From: Macrostomum hystrix
Taxonomy: Eukaryota > Platyhelminthes > Macrostomidae
NCBI GenBank assembly: GCA_950097015.1
Contig: CATNEN010000040.1
Coordinates: 285,452 to 349,451 of the forward strand
Length of the DNA: 64,000 nucleotides
Direction of reading: 5' to 3'
Of the stretch, positions 9,741 through 20,875 are shown piece by piece; within the stretch, counting starts at the first letter, position 1; each line of letters opens with the position of its first letter. Below the pieces are notes generated by a model, which had not been told where the DNA came from, did no database searches, and saw nothing but the letters and a program-made list of their open reading frames with translations. A program made the translations under genes and the position numbers.

Positions 9741-11875
9741 AAGGAATAGAATGGATTGCTAATCTATCCCATGGGTGAGGGAATATAATGGATTGCTAAT
9801 CTATCCCATTGGTGAAGAAATATAATGGATTGCTAATCTATCCCATGGGTGAGGGAATAGAATGTATTGCTAATCTATCCCATGGGTGAAGAAAAAGAAT
9901 GGATTGCTAATCTATCCCATGGGTGAAAGAATAGAATGGATTGCTAATCTATCCCATGGGTGAAGGAATGGAATGGATTGCTAATCTATCCCATGGGTGA
10001 AGGAATAGAATGGATTGCTAATCTATCCCATGGGTGAGGGAATAGAATGGATTGCTAATCTATCCCATGGGTGAGGGAATAGTGTGGATTGCTAATCTAT
10101 CCCATGGGTGAGGGAATAGTGTGGATTGCTAATCTATCCCATGGGTGAAGGAATAGAATGGATTGCTAATCTATCCCATGGGTGAAGGAATAGAATGGAT
10201 TGCTAGTCTATCCCATGGGTGAGGGAATAGAATGGATTGCTAATCTATCCCATGGGTGAGGGAATAGAATGGATTGCTAATCTATCCCATGGGTGAAGGA
10301 ATAGAATGGAAAGCTAATCTATCCCATGGGTGAGGGAATAGAATGGATTGCTAGTCTATCCCATGGGTGAGGGAATAGAATGGATTGCTAATCTATCCCA
10401 TGGGTGAGGGAATAGAATGGATTGCTAATCTATCCCATGGGTGAGGGAATAGTGTGGATTGCTAATCTATCCCATGGGTGAGGGAATAGAATGGATTGCT
10501 AATCTATCCCATGGGTGAGGGAATAGAATGGATTGCTAATCTATCCCATGGGTGAAGGAATAGAATGGATTGCTAATCTATCCCATGGGTGAGGGAATAG
10601 AATGGATTGCTAATCTATCCCATGGGTGAGGGAATAGAATGGATTGCTAATCTATCCCATGGGTGAAGGAATAGAATGGAAAGCTAATCTATCCCATGGG
10701 TGAGGGAATAGAATGGATTGCTAGTCTATCCCATGGTCGAGGGAATAGAATGGATTGCTAATCTATCCAATGGGTGAGGGAATAGAATGGATTGCTAATC
10801 TATCCCATGGGTGAAGAAATAGAATGGATTGCTAATCTATCCCATGGGTGGAGGAATAGAATGGAAAGCTAATCTATCCCATGGGTGAGGGAATAGAATG
10901 GATTGCTAATCTATCCCATGGGTGAGGGAATAGAATGGATTGCTAATCTATCCCATGGGTGAGGGAATAGAATGGATTGCTAATCTATCCCATGGGTGAG
11001 GGAATAGAATGGATTGCTAATCTATCCCATGGGTGAAGGAATATAATGGATTGCTAATCTATCCCATAGGTGGAGGAATAGAATGGAAAGCTAATCTATC
11101 CCATGGGTGAGGGAATAGAATGGATTGCTAATCTATCCCATGGGTGAGGGAATAGAATGGATTGCTAATCTATCCCATGGGTGAAGGAATAGAATGGATT
11201 GCTAATCTATCCCATGGGTGGAGGAATAGAATGGAAAGCTAATCTATCCCATGGGTAAGGGAATAGAATGGATTGCTAATCTATCCCATGGGTGAGGGAA
11301 TAGAATGGATTGCTAATCTATCCCATGGGTGAGGGAATAGAATGGATTGCTAGTCTATCCCATGGGTGAGGGAATAGAATGGATTGCTAGTCTATCCCAT
11401 GGGTGAGGGAATAGAATGGATTGCTAATCTATCCCATGGGTGAGGGAATAGTGTGGATTGCTAATCTATCCCATGGGTGAGGGAATAGAATGGATTGCTA
11501 ATCTATCCCATGGGTGAGGGAATAGAATGGATTGCTAATCTATCCCATGGGTGAAGGAATAGAATGGATTGCTAATCTATCCCATGGGTGAAGGAATAGA
11601 ATGGATTGCTAGTCTATCCCATGGGTGAGGGAATAGAATGGATTGCTAATCTATCCCATGGGTGAGGGAATAGAATGGATTGCTAATCTATCCCATGGGT
11701 GAAGGAATAGAATGGAAAGCTAATCTATCCCATGGGTGAAGGAATAGAATGGATTGCTAATCTATCCCATGGGTGAAGGAATAGAATGGATTGCTAATCT
11801 ATCCCATGGGTGAGGGAATAGAATGGAAAAGCTAATCTATCCCATGGGTGAGGGAATAGTGTGGATTGCTAAAAT
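9741..11875 (+). repeat. 37-bp satellite, right arm
   Basis: About 57 tandem 37-bp units, containing aatggattgctaatctatcc then catgggtgagggaatag. Variants (aatggaaagc, agtgtggattgc, gctagtctatcc) recur at intervals and show higher-order duplications. It is inverted relative to the array at 7898-8500 and begins about 9 nt upstream of the ALKBH4 start. Confidence 0.95.
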
Positions 11876-11975
11876 AGCCTACACAGTGAAGGAATAAAAT
11901 TGATCGATTGTGACAAATTAAATAGTGAAAAACTATTACCTAGCAGAGAAGCAGGGTCAAAGACTTGTGCCCCTG

Positions 11976-12333
11976 TCATTTGTCAGTCTTTTGATGTTGT
12001 TGCTGCTGTTTAGCGTACTGAAAAGAATTCAGATGCCGTATTGTCTAAAATCAATCTGAATAACAGTTTATCGATTCGGAATCTAGATGAATGTTATGCC
12101 TACACAAACTAGCGAGCCTATACAAACCTTGTTCACTACCCAGTCAGCATCGAGCAGAGCCCGATCGATAATCTGGCGGATCCTATCCGGATCGGTCTCG
12201 TCGGAGTGACTGTTGTAGGCCTGGCGAATATAATTAGAATAGTAGGGCCTGGCGTTGCTGGGCAGGGTGCGCACCAGTCTGAGCAAGTGCCTGTACAGCT
12301 GCAGCGGAGTGCGGATAGTGCGGAGGCCAACGC
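11976..12333 (-). CDS. LYRM9: LYRM9, LYR-motif protein (first exon not found)
   Basis: Exons 12333-12128 and 12017-11976 are joined in phase 0. The first reads VGLRTIRTPLQLYRHLLRLV then a stretch ending HSDETDPDRIRQIIDRALLD and ADWVVNK; the last short exon encodes YAKQQQQHQKTDK and a stop. The LQLYR motif, the H-S-D-E-x-x-P-x-R-I-x-Q-I-I block and A-D-W-x-x-N-K-Y match LYRM9, a small mitochondrial LYR protein. LYR proteins generally bind acyl carrier protein and serve in Fe-S or respiratory complex assembly; the specific role of LYRM9 is not established here. The first exon must supply an ATG and one nucleotide of phase; I could not find it between 12345 and 14200. The glutamine-rich tail is an oddity of this copy. 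Confidence 0.8.
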
Positions 12334-12357
12334 CTGCCTAAAACAGAATGCAAGCAA

Positions 12358-12434
12358 ACACATGCTAATATTTCTACTTATAGTAGTGTGTTCATAAAAT
12401 GACATTTTTCAGTTTTTCTAGCTCAAGTTTAAGT
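12358..12434. repeat. Left copy of a ~78-bp direct repeat flanking a SINE
   Basis: The sequence from aca-c-tgctaatatttctactta to ctcaagtttaagt recurs at 12808-12885 with small differences, exactly bracketing the SINE at 12435-12800. Confidence 0.75.
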
Positions 12435-12800
12435 GGAGGTGAGTGACAGAGCGGTTAACGCGTCTGCCTCTCGTGCCAAGGTCCCGGAGTTCGATTCCGA
12501 ACGAGGCCACATTTATTTGGGGCGCAGCCGCGGAGAGAAGGCTTGGGGGCTTGTCGTACAATTTACGCCCTTGAGGGCCAACTTCCAAGGCACAGTGAGA
12601 GTGTACACTGCCTGACGATGAGAAAGTTAGGGCAGATGTACACACCTGTGAGTGTGTGCCTGCGTTTCAGTATCTATGTGCGTGTGCTCAGGGGTCAGCG
12701 AATTGTGCAGAATCTTCTCCTCGCTGTCTGCGGGTCTAATGTCACTAAATGATGTCCCATCGCAGACAGCCCTCCTGCTATTAATATATTTATTACTATT
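12435..12800 (+). mobile_element. tRNA-derived SINE, family B
   Basis: The head is tRNA-like: A box in gagcggttaacgcgtctgcc and B box in gagttcgattccg. The body (catttatttggggcgcagcc ... gtgcctgcgtttc ... gtgctcaggggtcagcg) matches a second copy at 51085-51367. It ends in an AT-rich tail of tta/att repeats. A ~78-bp direct repeat flanks it. Confidence 0.8.
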
Positions 12801-12807
12801 TAATCAG

Positions 12808-12885
12808 ACACGTGCTAATATTTCTACTTATAGTAGTGTGTTCATAAAACGGTTTTCAGTTTTTTCTTCTAGCTCACTTTTAAGT
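12808..12885. repeat. Right copy of the ~78-bp direct repeat
   Basis: Partner of 12358-12434; the two copies differ by a few substitutions and small indels. Confidence 0.75.
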
Positions 12886-13265
12886 AATTGACACATCAAA
12901 GTCCATCACAATGATGCAAATTGGCAAATTATTTTCTAGTTTTTTATAGAAAGGTAGTTAAATTTGACAGCTTAATGGTCAGGTATAAAGCACAATCAAT
13001 CGATAGGCAAAACAAAAACCCGGTCACTTTTTTAACTGAATAGAAAACAGTAATTCTGAGTGAAAAACAAGCACTGTGATTCCAAGTAACTGGGGAAATC
13101 AGAACGATTGGCAATAAAAAGCAACGCAAATATAATTATTTCACCGACACTATTATGAATAGTTATTCTAACGACGCCACTAGAGCATATTAGCTGGTGA
13201 CTTGAGAAAAAAAGCCAGCTCAAACCCCCTTAACTGTCCTAGACCTGGCACACGAGTGGTGAGAG
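12886..13265. other. Gene-free stretch
   Basis: AT-rich with no exon that I can support. Confidence 0.4.
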
Positions 13266-13755
13266 ACCTGCTACAGCCCTCCCACAAGCTAGCTAGTGGG
13301 CGGGGGTTGTAGTCTAGTGGGGGTTGTAGCCTAGCTGGGGTTGTAGACTAGTGGGGTTGTAGCCTAGCGGGGGTTGCAGCCTAGTGAGGGTTGCAGCCTA
13401 GTGGGGGTTGTAGCCTAGCGGGGGTTGCAGCCTAGTGGGGTTGTAGCCTAGTGGGGTTGTAGCCTAGTGGGGGTTGCAGCCTAGTGGGGGTTGTAGCCTA
13501 GCGGGGGTTGCAGCCTAGTGGGGTTGTAGCCTAGTGGGGTTGTAGCCTAGTGGGGGTTGCAGCCTAGTGGGGGTTGTAGCCTAGCGGGGGTTGCAGCCTA
13601 GTGGGGTTGTAGCCTAGTGGGGGCTGTAGCCTAGTAGGGTTGTAGAATAGTGGGGGTTGCAGCCTAGTGGGGTTGTAGCCTAGTGGGTTTGTAGACTAGT
13701 GGCGGTTGTAGCCTAGTGGGGTTGTAGAATAGTGGGGGTTGCAGCCTAGTGGGAC
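13266..13755 (+). repeat. Minisatellite derived from a SINE head
   Basis: About 29 units of 16-17 bp (gttgtagcctagtgggg, variants gttgcagcctagtggggg). The unit equals the first bases of the family A SINE (gttgtagcctagtggttaga), including its A box, and the array runs straight into such a SINE at its right end. Confidence 0.85.
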
Positions 13756-14015
13756 TTGTAGCATAGTGGTTAGAGCGCCGGACTCACGACTTAAAGATAG
13801 AGGGTTCGATTCCCAACTAGAAAAATTTGTGTCCTCAAGCAAGACAGCCTGTGTCCTTATCTGCGCCATAATTAGCTGGGGTAATTAATGGTGGTGTGGC
13901 ATTCCACCAGTCCATGGACTAGACGCAGCCTTCAGATGCGCAGCGCAATAGCTGCGGCTGTGCTGTAGGCTGCAAATCTGGCCCGATTGATCAACTATTG
14001 CCATATTAATTAATT
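13750..14015 (+). mobile_element. tRNA-derived SINE, family A
   Basis: A box agcatagtggttagagcg, B box gggttcgattccc, then the family body (caagcaagacagcc, agctggggtaatta, ccagtccatggact, cagccttcagatgcgcagcg, tagctgcggctgtgctgt) and an attaatt tail. Moderately diverged from the copy at 33035. Confidence 0.85.
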
Positions 14016-14216
14016 AAAATTTTGCAATACTAAATGACAAAATTGCAAGACTTTTATGAAGGCATAATTATTTTGGTCATCGAGCACTACTAAAAGTAGT
14101 TTCTATCTGAATAATATGTACAGACTTTTTGGCCTGGCAAAAAGACAAATCAGAGGATTGACATGCTTTTTGAAGTCAAACACTATATTCCTAAATGATT
14201 GTATTGATTCGTGCTA

Positions 14217-15097
14217 TCAGGATGACTGCAAAGCCCATGTCCTGGTCACCAGATCCAGCTCCATCTTCAGCAATTGATTCTGCTCTCGCTGACTCTCCAG
14301 AGCATTGCGCAACTTGGCCGCGTCACTGCCATTCTCCTCGGCATCACTGTCACAGCCGGTCGACGCTGCTTCAAGCTGAGCTATGCGCCGCTTAGCCGCC
14401 TCCAGCTGCGCCTCGGCCCGGTCCAGCCGACTGTCCGAATCGTCGCAGCGTCGGAGGGCGCCGTCTAGCTGGCGACGCAATTCGTCCAATTGGCGAGCTG
14501 TTTGAGCTGCGAGCCAATCCGAGTCGCACAGCTTGCGCTCAGCTGACCGGCGCTGTTCCTGCAGCGAATGCCAGTTTTGTTAGTTTTTTTCAGTTTTCAA
14601 GCTTCGAGCTTTCAAGTATTCGCTGGCTAAGTGACCAGGGCACGGATTCGAACTCATGACCCTTGGTGGGAGAGTGGAACCTCAGAACGTAATAAAACAT
14701 ACTAATAGTACTGTAAGATTTATTTCGGCGCAGACTGTAGAATCTAAGCTACAGATATTGTATTCACCACAGTATTAAAATTATTCCTAACCTGTTCCAT
14801 GTGAAGCAGCTGCATCACCTGCTGCATCTCAGCTTTGAGTTCCTCTTCCTGAACCAAAAACAGCTCCTGTTGTTCTACTACTGGTAGAGAGGGCATGCCC
14901 TCCTCGGCGGAAAAGTACAGCCGCAGCGGCTGCAGCCTCGACCTGGTCCTGCAAGCCGGACAGATGGACTGGCCGCCGCAGCTGCGCAGCCAGTCGCCAA
15001 CGCAGCCAGAGTGAAACACGTGGCCGCAGTTGGGCAGGGCGGAGCAGTCGCTCTCGCCGTCCAGCTGAGCGCGACAGATCGGACAGTTTATTTGAGC
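14217..15097 (-). CDS. TRAIP-like RING-H2 / coiled-coil protein (5' end unresolved)
   Basis: Two exons in phase 0: 15097-14792 and 14558-14217, about 215 residues. The first opens AQINCPICRAQL and carries a RING-H2 finger: CPIC, then CGHVFHSGC, then CPAC. After it comes RTRSRLQPLRLYFSAEEG, which matches the segment that follows the RING in TRAIP, then a Glu/Gln-rich coiled coil. The second exon is entirely coiled coil (RRSAERKL through LDRAEAQLEAAKRRIAQLEA) and ends in a stop at 14217. TRAIP is an E3 ligase acting at stalled replication forks. This protein is much shorter than human TRAIP (469 residues) and lacks an obvious C-terminal PIP box, so it may be a shortened orthologue or another RING/coiled-coil protein. 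A possible 24-nt first exon (ATG at 16577, donor after 16554, phase 0) lies just past DDX27 but is speculative. Confidence 0.65.
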
Positions 15098-15221
15098 CTG
15101 CGGATCAAGCAGGACACATGCGCTTTTCTAGACATATAGGTTTAACGAGATCAACTACAGAAAGACTCTACTAAGGTACCTATAGTACGCTTTTACACTT
15201 GAAATATTCATAGGAGGGTTT

Positions 15222-15670
15222 AGCCTAGCCTAGCGGTTAGAGCAGGGTCGGCAAACTCCGGCCCGCGGGCCAGATGGGGGCCCTCGAAGCTCCCAAATCC
15301 GGCCCGTTGCCCCTTCTGACATCTACAGTGTCCTGTTTCATCTCTCCCGTGTCTAATCTCTCCTGTGGCTCATCTCTCCCCTGTCTTATCTCTCCCGTGT
15401 CTAATCTCTCCCCTCTCTTATCTCTCCCGTGTCTAATCTCTCCCGCCTTATCTCATATTTATACAGTCAATGCGGCCCGCTGTCGTCTTTTAGGTTCTCT
15501 CTTTGGCCCGCCAGCAAATAAGTTTGCCTACCCCTGGGTTAGAGCGTCGGACTCACAACTTGAAGGTCGGGGGTTCGATTCCAGACTCCCTTGGAACAAT
15601 TTGTCCTTTAGCAACACTCTGCATTGCTTCTGTTCTCACAGTTGTTAAACGGGAATTAATTGGGATTAAG
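15222..15670 (+). mobile_element. tRNA-derived SINE, family A, split by a hAT MITE
   Basis: The head (tagcctagcggttagag) ends at 15242; after the 294-bp insertion the same SINE resumes at 15537 (ggttagagcgtcggactcac ... gggttcgattccag ... caacactctgcattgcttc). The 3' body is truncated. Confidence 0.85.
15243..15536. mobile_element. hAT-type MITE with 8-bp target duplication
   Basis: Ends cagggtcggcaaactccggc and (reverse complement) caggggtaggcaaacttatt form imperfect inverted repeats typical of hAT elements (CAGGGGTCGGCAAACT type). The flanks GGTTAGAG at 15235-15242 and 15537-15544 are an exact 8-bp duplication. No coding capacity; the middle holds short repeats of tctctcccgtgtctaatc. Confidence 0.9.
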
Positions 15671-16531
15671 ATATCTCGCAAAACTGGTTGCTTCAACGAA
15701 TTTTAGAAAGCTTAGTTTATGAGTAATCGATCTTCATTTTATCCTTTATTTATCACGAAGCACAATAGCCTGTCAATAGCTATCTCGTGACTAACTCAAT
15801 TTTACAGTCAAAATCAAAGTTTTCTAATCAAGTATAAGTGTATTACGAGAACTATGTAGAATGGCTTCACTAACAAATCAGTAGACCAAGCTGTAGCCTA
15901 AATCGGTTGGTTGGTTGGTGATTGGTTGCTATTGTGATTCATGATAAATAAACGAAAAATTAAGAAAAATTATTCATGAATAAAGCTTTCTGAAATTCGT
16001 TAGAAAGTTTCTATTCCTATCTAGTGCGTTATTCCGGGAAAATCTGCATTTAATAAATTTTTCCAAGAAACGAAAACGAATTCTTGCAGCCAAGTGGTTA
16101 GAGCTTTATAATTATTGTCAGCACAAGGTAAAAGTTTGAGCAAGACACTTAATTCCACTAGTACTCGTACTTCAGCTCGCCCAGCTGTAGAATACGATAA
16201 TCCCCATGTCCATGGACTGAACAGCCATGTCATTCATTTCTATCTTTAGTTTTGAATACCGCTCCTTCATGTAATGAAGTCCAATTGAGAAATGAGAAAA
16301 GAGCAGGTCTGTCAGAGCAGCAAACATGAGTCCAGTCAGTCGCACTTAATGCTGTTTATTTATTCCTTGTCAGTTATTTAGTTAGTTAAATGATCATACA
16401 TAACGAAATGCCAAAAAATTTACACATTCCTGCGGCTAAAAGTAGTAATGGTTTGTAATGGTTTCAAGCATTCAAGCATGGTTTAGCAGGAACTTATCTT
16501 AAAACGATGTTAGATAACATTGGACAGTGAT
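15671..16531. other. Gene-free stretch with a decayed SINE
   Basis: 16088-16230 is a degraded plus-strand family A SINE (caagtggttagagc, gcaagacacttaattcc, cagctgtagaatacg, tccatggactgaacagc) without a recognisable B box. The rest shows nothing definite. Confidence 0.5.
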
Positions 16532-16537
16532 TTTATT
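16532..16537 (-). terminator. Poly(A) signal for DDX27
   Basis: AATAAA on the minus strand, about 86 nt after the DDX27 stop codon; a normal distance for a short 3' UTR. Confidence 0.5.
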
Positions 16538-16622
16538 TAGCAAATTACAATACCTTCCAAAGAGTTGACGAAATCATGAAACAACAAGCAGAAGACAAAG
16601 AGAAATGCAGCAAAATGCTGGC

Positions 16623-19600
16623 TTAACGGCTCGCTTTCTTCCCCTTCCCCCTTGTCTTTGGCTTCCCGCCAGAGTCGGCGCTGCCGCTGCCGCAGCCACC
16701 TATGGCTCGGAACCAGTTCCTCTGCTGCTGCTGCTGATGCTGAGCATTGCGACTCCCACTACCGGCCACTTCCAGTCGTTTCTGAACTCGATTCAACGAC
16801 TGCTCAGCGGCCCTCTGGGCGGACTCCAGCCGCTCCTCCTGCAGCACGGCTGACACGTCCGGCTCCAGGGCGGCGATGCGGTCGCGGTAACTGGCGATGA
16901 CCGATTTGGGCACAATGCGCAGCTTCACAGGGATTGGCGCCTTGCGCACAATCTGCTTCAGCAGCGGCCGCTCCGCCTCTCCGGCCAGGCTGATGGCCAG
17001 GCCCTGCTTGCCGGCGCGGGCTGTGCGGCCCACCCGGTGAGTGTACACCTGCCAGGTGGGGTTTGGCTCAAATCTTAAATGGGAAACACGCGATAACTCC
17101 TAAAAACTCATAAATACCAACGGAAAACACACAGGAAAATCCGCAACGAAAAGCAACCTAAAATCCCAATGAAAAAATCACAATCCTGAATGGAAAAGAC
17201 GCCACAATACTAATAGAAACCATGCTAATGAAATCATCCTGATGAAAACCATGCTAAAATCCCAAATGGAAAACACGCTAAAATCCTGATGAAAACCATG
17301 CTAAAATCCCAAATGGAAAACACGCTAAAATCCTGATGAAAACCATGCTAAAATCCCAAATGGAAAACACGCTAAAATCCTGATGAAAACCATGCTAAAA
17401 TCCCAAATGGAAAACACGCTAAAATCCCAAATGGAAAACACGCTAAAATCCCAAATGGAAAACACGCTAAAATCCCAAATGGAAACCAGCTAAAATCACA
17501 ATGGAAAACACGCTAAAATCCCAAATGGAAACCAGCTAAAATCCCAATGGAAAACACGCTAAAATCCCAAATGGAAACCAGCTAAAATCACAATGGAAAA
17601 CACGCTAAAATCCCAAATGGAAAACACGCTAAAATCCCAATGGAAAACACGCTAAAATCCCAAATGGAAAACACGCTAAAATCCCAAATGGAAACCAGCT
17701 AAAATCACAATGGAAAACACGCTAAAATCCCAAATGGAAAACACGCTAAAATCCCAAATGGAAACCAGCTAAAATCCCAATGGAAAACACGCTAAAATCC
17801 CAAATGGAAAACACGCTAAAATCCTGATGAAAACCATGCTAAAATCCCAAATGGAAAACACGCTAAAATCCCAATGGAAACCAGCTAAAATCCCAATGGA
17901 AATCATGCTAAAATCCTGAAGAAAACCATGCTAAAATCCCAAATGGAAAACACGCTAAAATCCCAAATGGAAACCAGCTAAAATCCCAATGGAAACCAGC
18001 TAAAATCCCAATGGAAACCAGCTAAAATCCCAATGGAAAACACGCTAAAATCCCAATAGAAATCATGCTAAAATCCTGAAGAAAACCATGCTAAAATCCC
18101 AATGGAAAACACGCTAAAATCCCAATAGAAATCATGCTAAAATCCTGAAGAAAACCATGCTAAAATCCCAAATGGAAAACACGCTAAAATCCCAAATGGA
18201 AACCAGCTAAAATCCCAATGGAAAACACGCTAAAATCCCAAATGGAAAACACGCTAAAATACTAAATGGAAACCAGCTAAAATCCCAAATGGAAAACACG
18301 CTAAAATCCCAATAGAAATCATGCTAAAATCCTGATGAAAACCATGCTAAAATCCCAAATGGAAAACACGCTAAAATCCCAAATGGAAAACACGCTAAAA
18401 TCCCAAATGGAAAACACGCTAAAATACTAAATGGAAACCAGCTAAAATCCCAAATGGAAAACACGCTAAAATCCCAATAGAAATCATGCTAAAATCCTGA
18501 TGAAAACCATGCTAAAATCCCAAATGGAAAACACGCTAAAATCCCAAATGGAAAACACGCTAAAATCCCAAATGGAAAACACGCTAAAATCCCAAATGGA
18601 AAACAAGCTAAAATCCTAAATGGAAAACACGCTAAAATCCCAATGGAAAACACCATAAGGCGGGAAGCACACTAAAACGCAATGAGGTACACCTAAGCAG
18701 TAACCAAATGGTCGCCAGAAGTAATGTGTGCACTAGTCAGCAAATGACCTTGAGCGAATCCGGCAGGCTGTAGTTAATGACGGTGCGCACACCCTCGATA
18801 TCCAGGCCTCTGGAGACCAGATCCGTGGCCAGCAACACGCCAACCTCGGCCTTATGGAATCTGTCCAGGGCCTCCAATCGTTGGACCTGACTCAGGGAGC
18901 TGTGCAGCTCGGCGCAGGACACGCCCAGCAGGCCCAGCAGGACGTGCATTCGGTGGCACAGCCGGCGGGTGGGGCAGAACACAATGCAGCGCTCGTTGAA
19001 GCTGCGCTGAACCAGTGCGGCAACAACGGCCTCCCGATCTGACTCGCGCTGCTGCCGGATGCGGACAAACTCCTGCTGCAGGCGGAGGGTGACGTCGGCC
19101 CGGTCGCTTAGGAACAGCTTCACCGGATTGCGCAGTGCCATGGCGGACAGCTCGCGAACATCGTCTGTCATAGTGGCGCTGAATAGCAGCACCTGGCCGG
19201 AAATGGGTAATGAGTATGGGTTAAGGGTAATGAGCATTGGATAGGGGTAATGAGCAACGGAGAAGGGTAATGAGCAACGGAGAAGGGTAATGAGCAACGG
19301 AGAAGGGTAATGAGCATCGGAGAAGTGTAATGAGCATTAGGGAAGGGTAGTGAGCAACGAAGAAGGGTTATGAGCATTGGATAGGGGTAATGAGCATTGG
19401 ATAGGGGTAATGAGCATCGGAGAGGGTAATGAGCATCGGAGAGGGTAATGAGCATCGGAGAGGGTAATGAGCATCGGAGAGGTAATGAGCATCGGAGAGG
19501 GTAATGAGCATCGGAGAGGGTTATGAGCATCAGAGAGGGTTATGAGCATCAGAGAGGGTTATGAGCATCAGAGAGGGTTATGAGCAGTTGGTACAAAGAC

Positions 19601-20875
19601 TGGCAGGGACGTTAAAGCACTAATGTGGAATACAGAAACGAATCTCACCTGTCTGGTAGGTGAGCACAGGCGGACAATTTCTTTAATCTGCTCAATGAAG
19701 AACTCGTCAATAAGCTTGTCAGCTTCGTCTAGCACCAGGATTTCAATGTTGCGCAGGTGAAAACTTGGCGCATTGTGCGCGTGATCGATGAGTCGGCCTG
19801 GAGTGGCAACGACAATATCCGGGCCCTTGAAAAAAAGGAAATTAAAACAAGAACATTTTGGTTCAAGCCGAAAATTACTACTAACAAGTAGTTTATTAAG
19901 ACCAACAACAGCCTGTAGAAGTACACTGACCTGCCTGAGCGCAGCCTCCTGGCCTCTCAGATCCAAACCGCCGGCCGAGAGGCTCAGCGACACCCGCCTG
20001 CCGCAGTAGCGCAGCAGCTGCTCAGCCACGCTGTGGATCTGCACCGCCAGCTCCCTGGTGGGGCTCAGCACCAGGACTCGGGTCACGGGCGGCCCGGCCG
20101 GCTTATAGAGCAGGCGCTCGATGACGGGCAACAGGAAGGCGGCCGTCTTGCCGCTGCCGGTGCGGGCGCAGGCGCAGATGTCGCGCCCGGCCAGGGCCAC
20201 GGGAATGCAGGCCGCCTGGATTGGCGTCGGGCGCGGCCAGGCGAGCTCGGCCAGGGCTCGGTGCAGCGGCCGGGACAGGTTCAACGCCAGGAAGCTGGAG
20301 CCGGCCGGCAGGTCCGGCTTGTCGATCTCGTCGGCGAAGCCCGGCGTAGCGGACGCGCCGGCCCGTTTGCGAGCCTTCTTGGCCTTCAGCTTGACTTCGT
20401 CGGCGTCGACCAAGTCAGGATCGACGGCGACTGCAGCGGCAGGTTCCGTCAGGTCCTGATCCGCGTCCGGCTCAGATTCTGCCGGCTTCCGAAGACTCTG
20501 CAGTCGGCGCTGAATGAGAGCGTCGACGCTGGTCTTCTCGCCGTGGGCTCGCAGTCGAATAGGCTCGCCAGGCGGCTCTGGCTGGGGATACGGGTGGGGA
20601 GGCTTCGCTGCGGACGCCGCCGGCAGGTCGAATTCGAAGTCGGGATTCAGCGCGACTTCTTCGTCATCGTCGTCGTTATCAGCGTCGGTGTCTTGCTTAT
20701 CAAGGCTTTCGTCTCGCATAGAGATATCGGCTGACTCCTGCTGCTGCTGCTGTTGCTGGCGCAGCTTCCTCTTGGCGCCAGCTTTCTGCTGCTTCTTTTT
20801 CTTCTTCGCGTCGCGCCGGCTGTCTAGCGGTGCCTTGCCGGCAGGCCGGGAAGGCTTCACTGGCTGCGGCTTCAT
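16623..20875 (-). CDS. DDX27: DDX27, nucleolar DEAD-box RNA helicase
   Basis: Four exons, all phase 0: 20875-19931, 19825-19649, 19192-18749, 17048-16623, giving 663 residues (human about 765-796). The N-terminus is lysine-rich and acidic (KKKKKQQKAGAKRK; DADNDDDDEE). Helicase motifs in order: Q motif around RPTPIQAACIP (215-225), motif I ARTGSGKT (237-244), Ia PTRELA (272-277), ATPGR (322-326), DEAD (348-351), SAT (379-381), IVFCPTRR, TDLVSRGLDI, and HRVGRTAR (526-533). After motif VI it has the DDX27/Drs1 tail pattern (LLKQIVRKAPIPVK, RDRIAALEPDVSAVLQEE, RNWFRAI) and a basic end. DDX27/Drs1 acts in 60S ribosomal subunit biogenesis and rRNA 3' end processing. Introns 2 and 3 each hold a private minisatellite. 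No defect is visible. Confidence 0.95.
17210..18655. repeat. Minisatellite, ~24-bp unit, DDX27 intron 3
   Basis: About 60 units of aaaatcccaaatggaaaaca plus cgct, mixed with 20-23 bp variants (aaatggaaaccagct, aatcctgatgaaaaccatgct). Higher-order blocks repeat, for example the run around 18250-18330 and 18420-18500. It is preceded by diverged units from about 17060. Confidence 0.9.
19203..19582. repeat. Minisatellite, 19- to 21-bp unit, DDX27 intron 2
   Basis: About 19 copies of gggtaatgagcatcggagag and variants; fills most of the intron 19648-19193. Confidence 0.9.

Noticed and set aside
7898-11875. Regular 37-bp repeats that could suggest a CRISPR array
   Set aside because: There are no spacers: units follow each other head to tail, and the context is eukaryotic.
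20033-20734. 233-codon plus-strand frame antisense to DDX27
   Set aside because: GC-rich antisense shadow of a well-supported helicase exon; no motifs.
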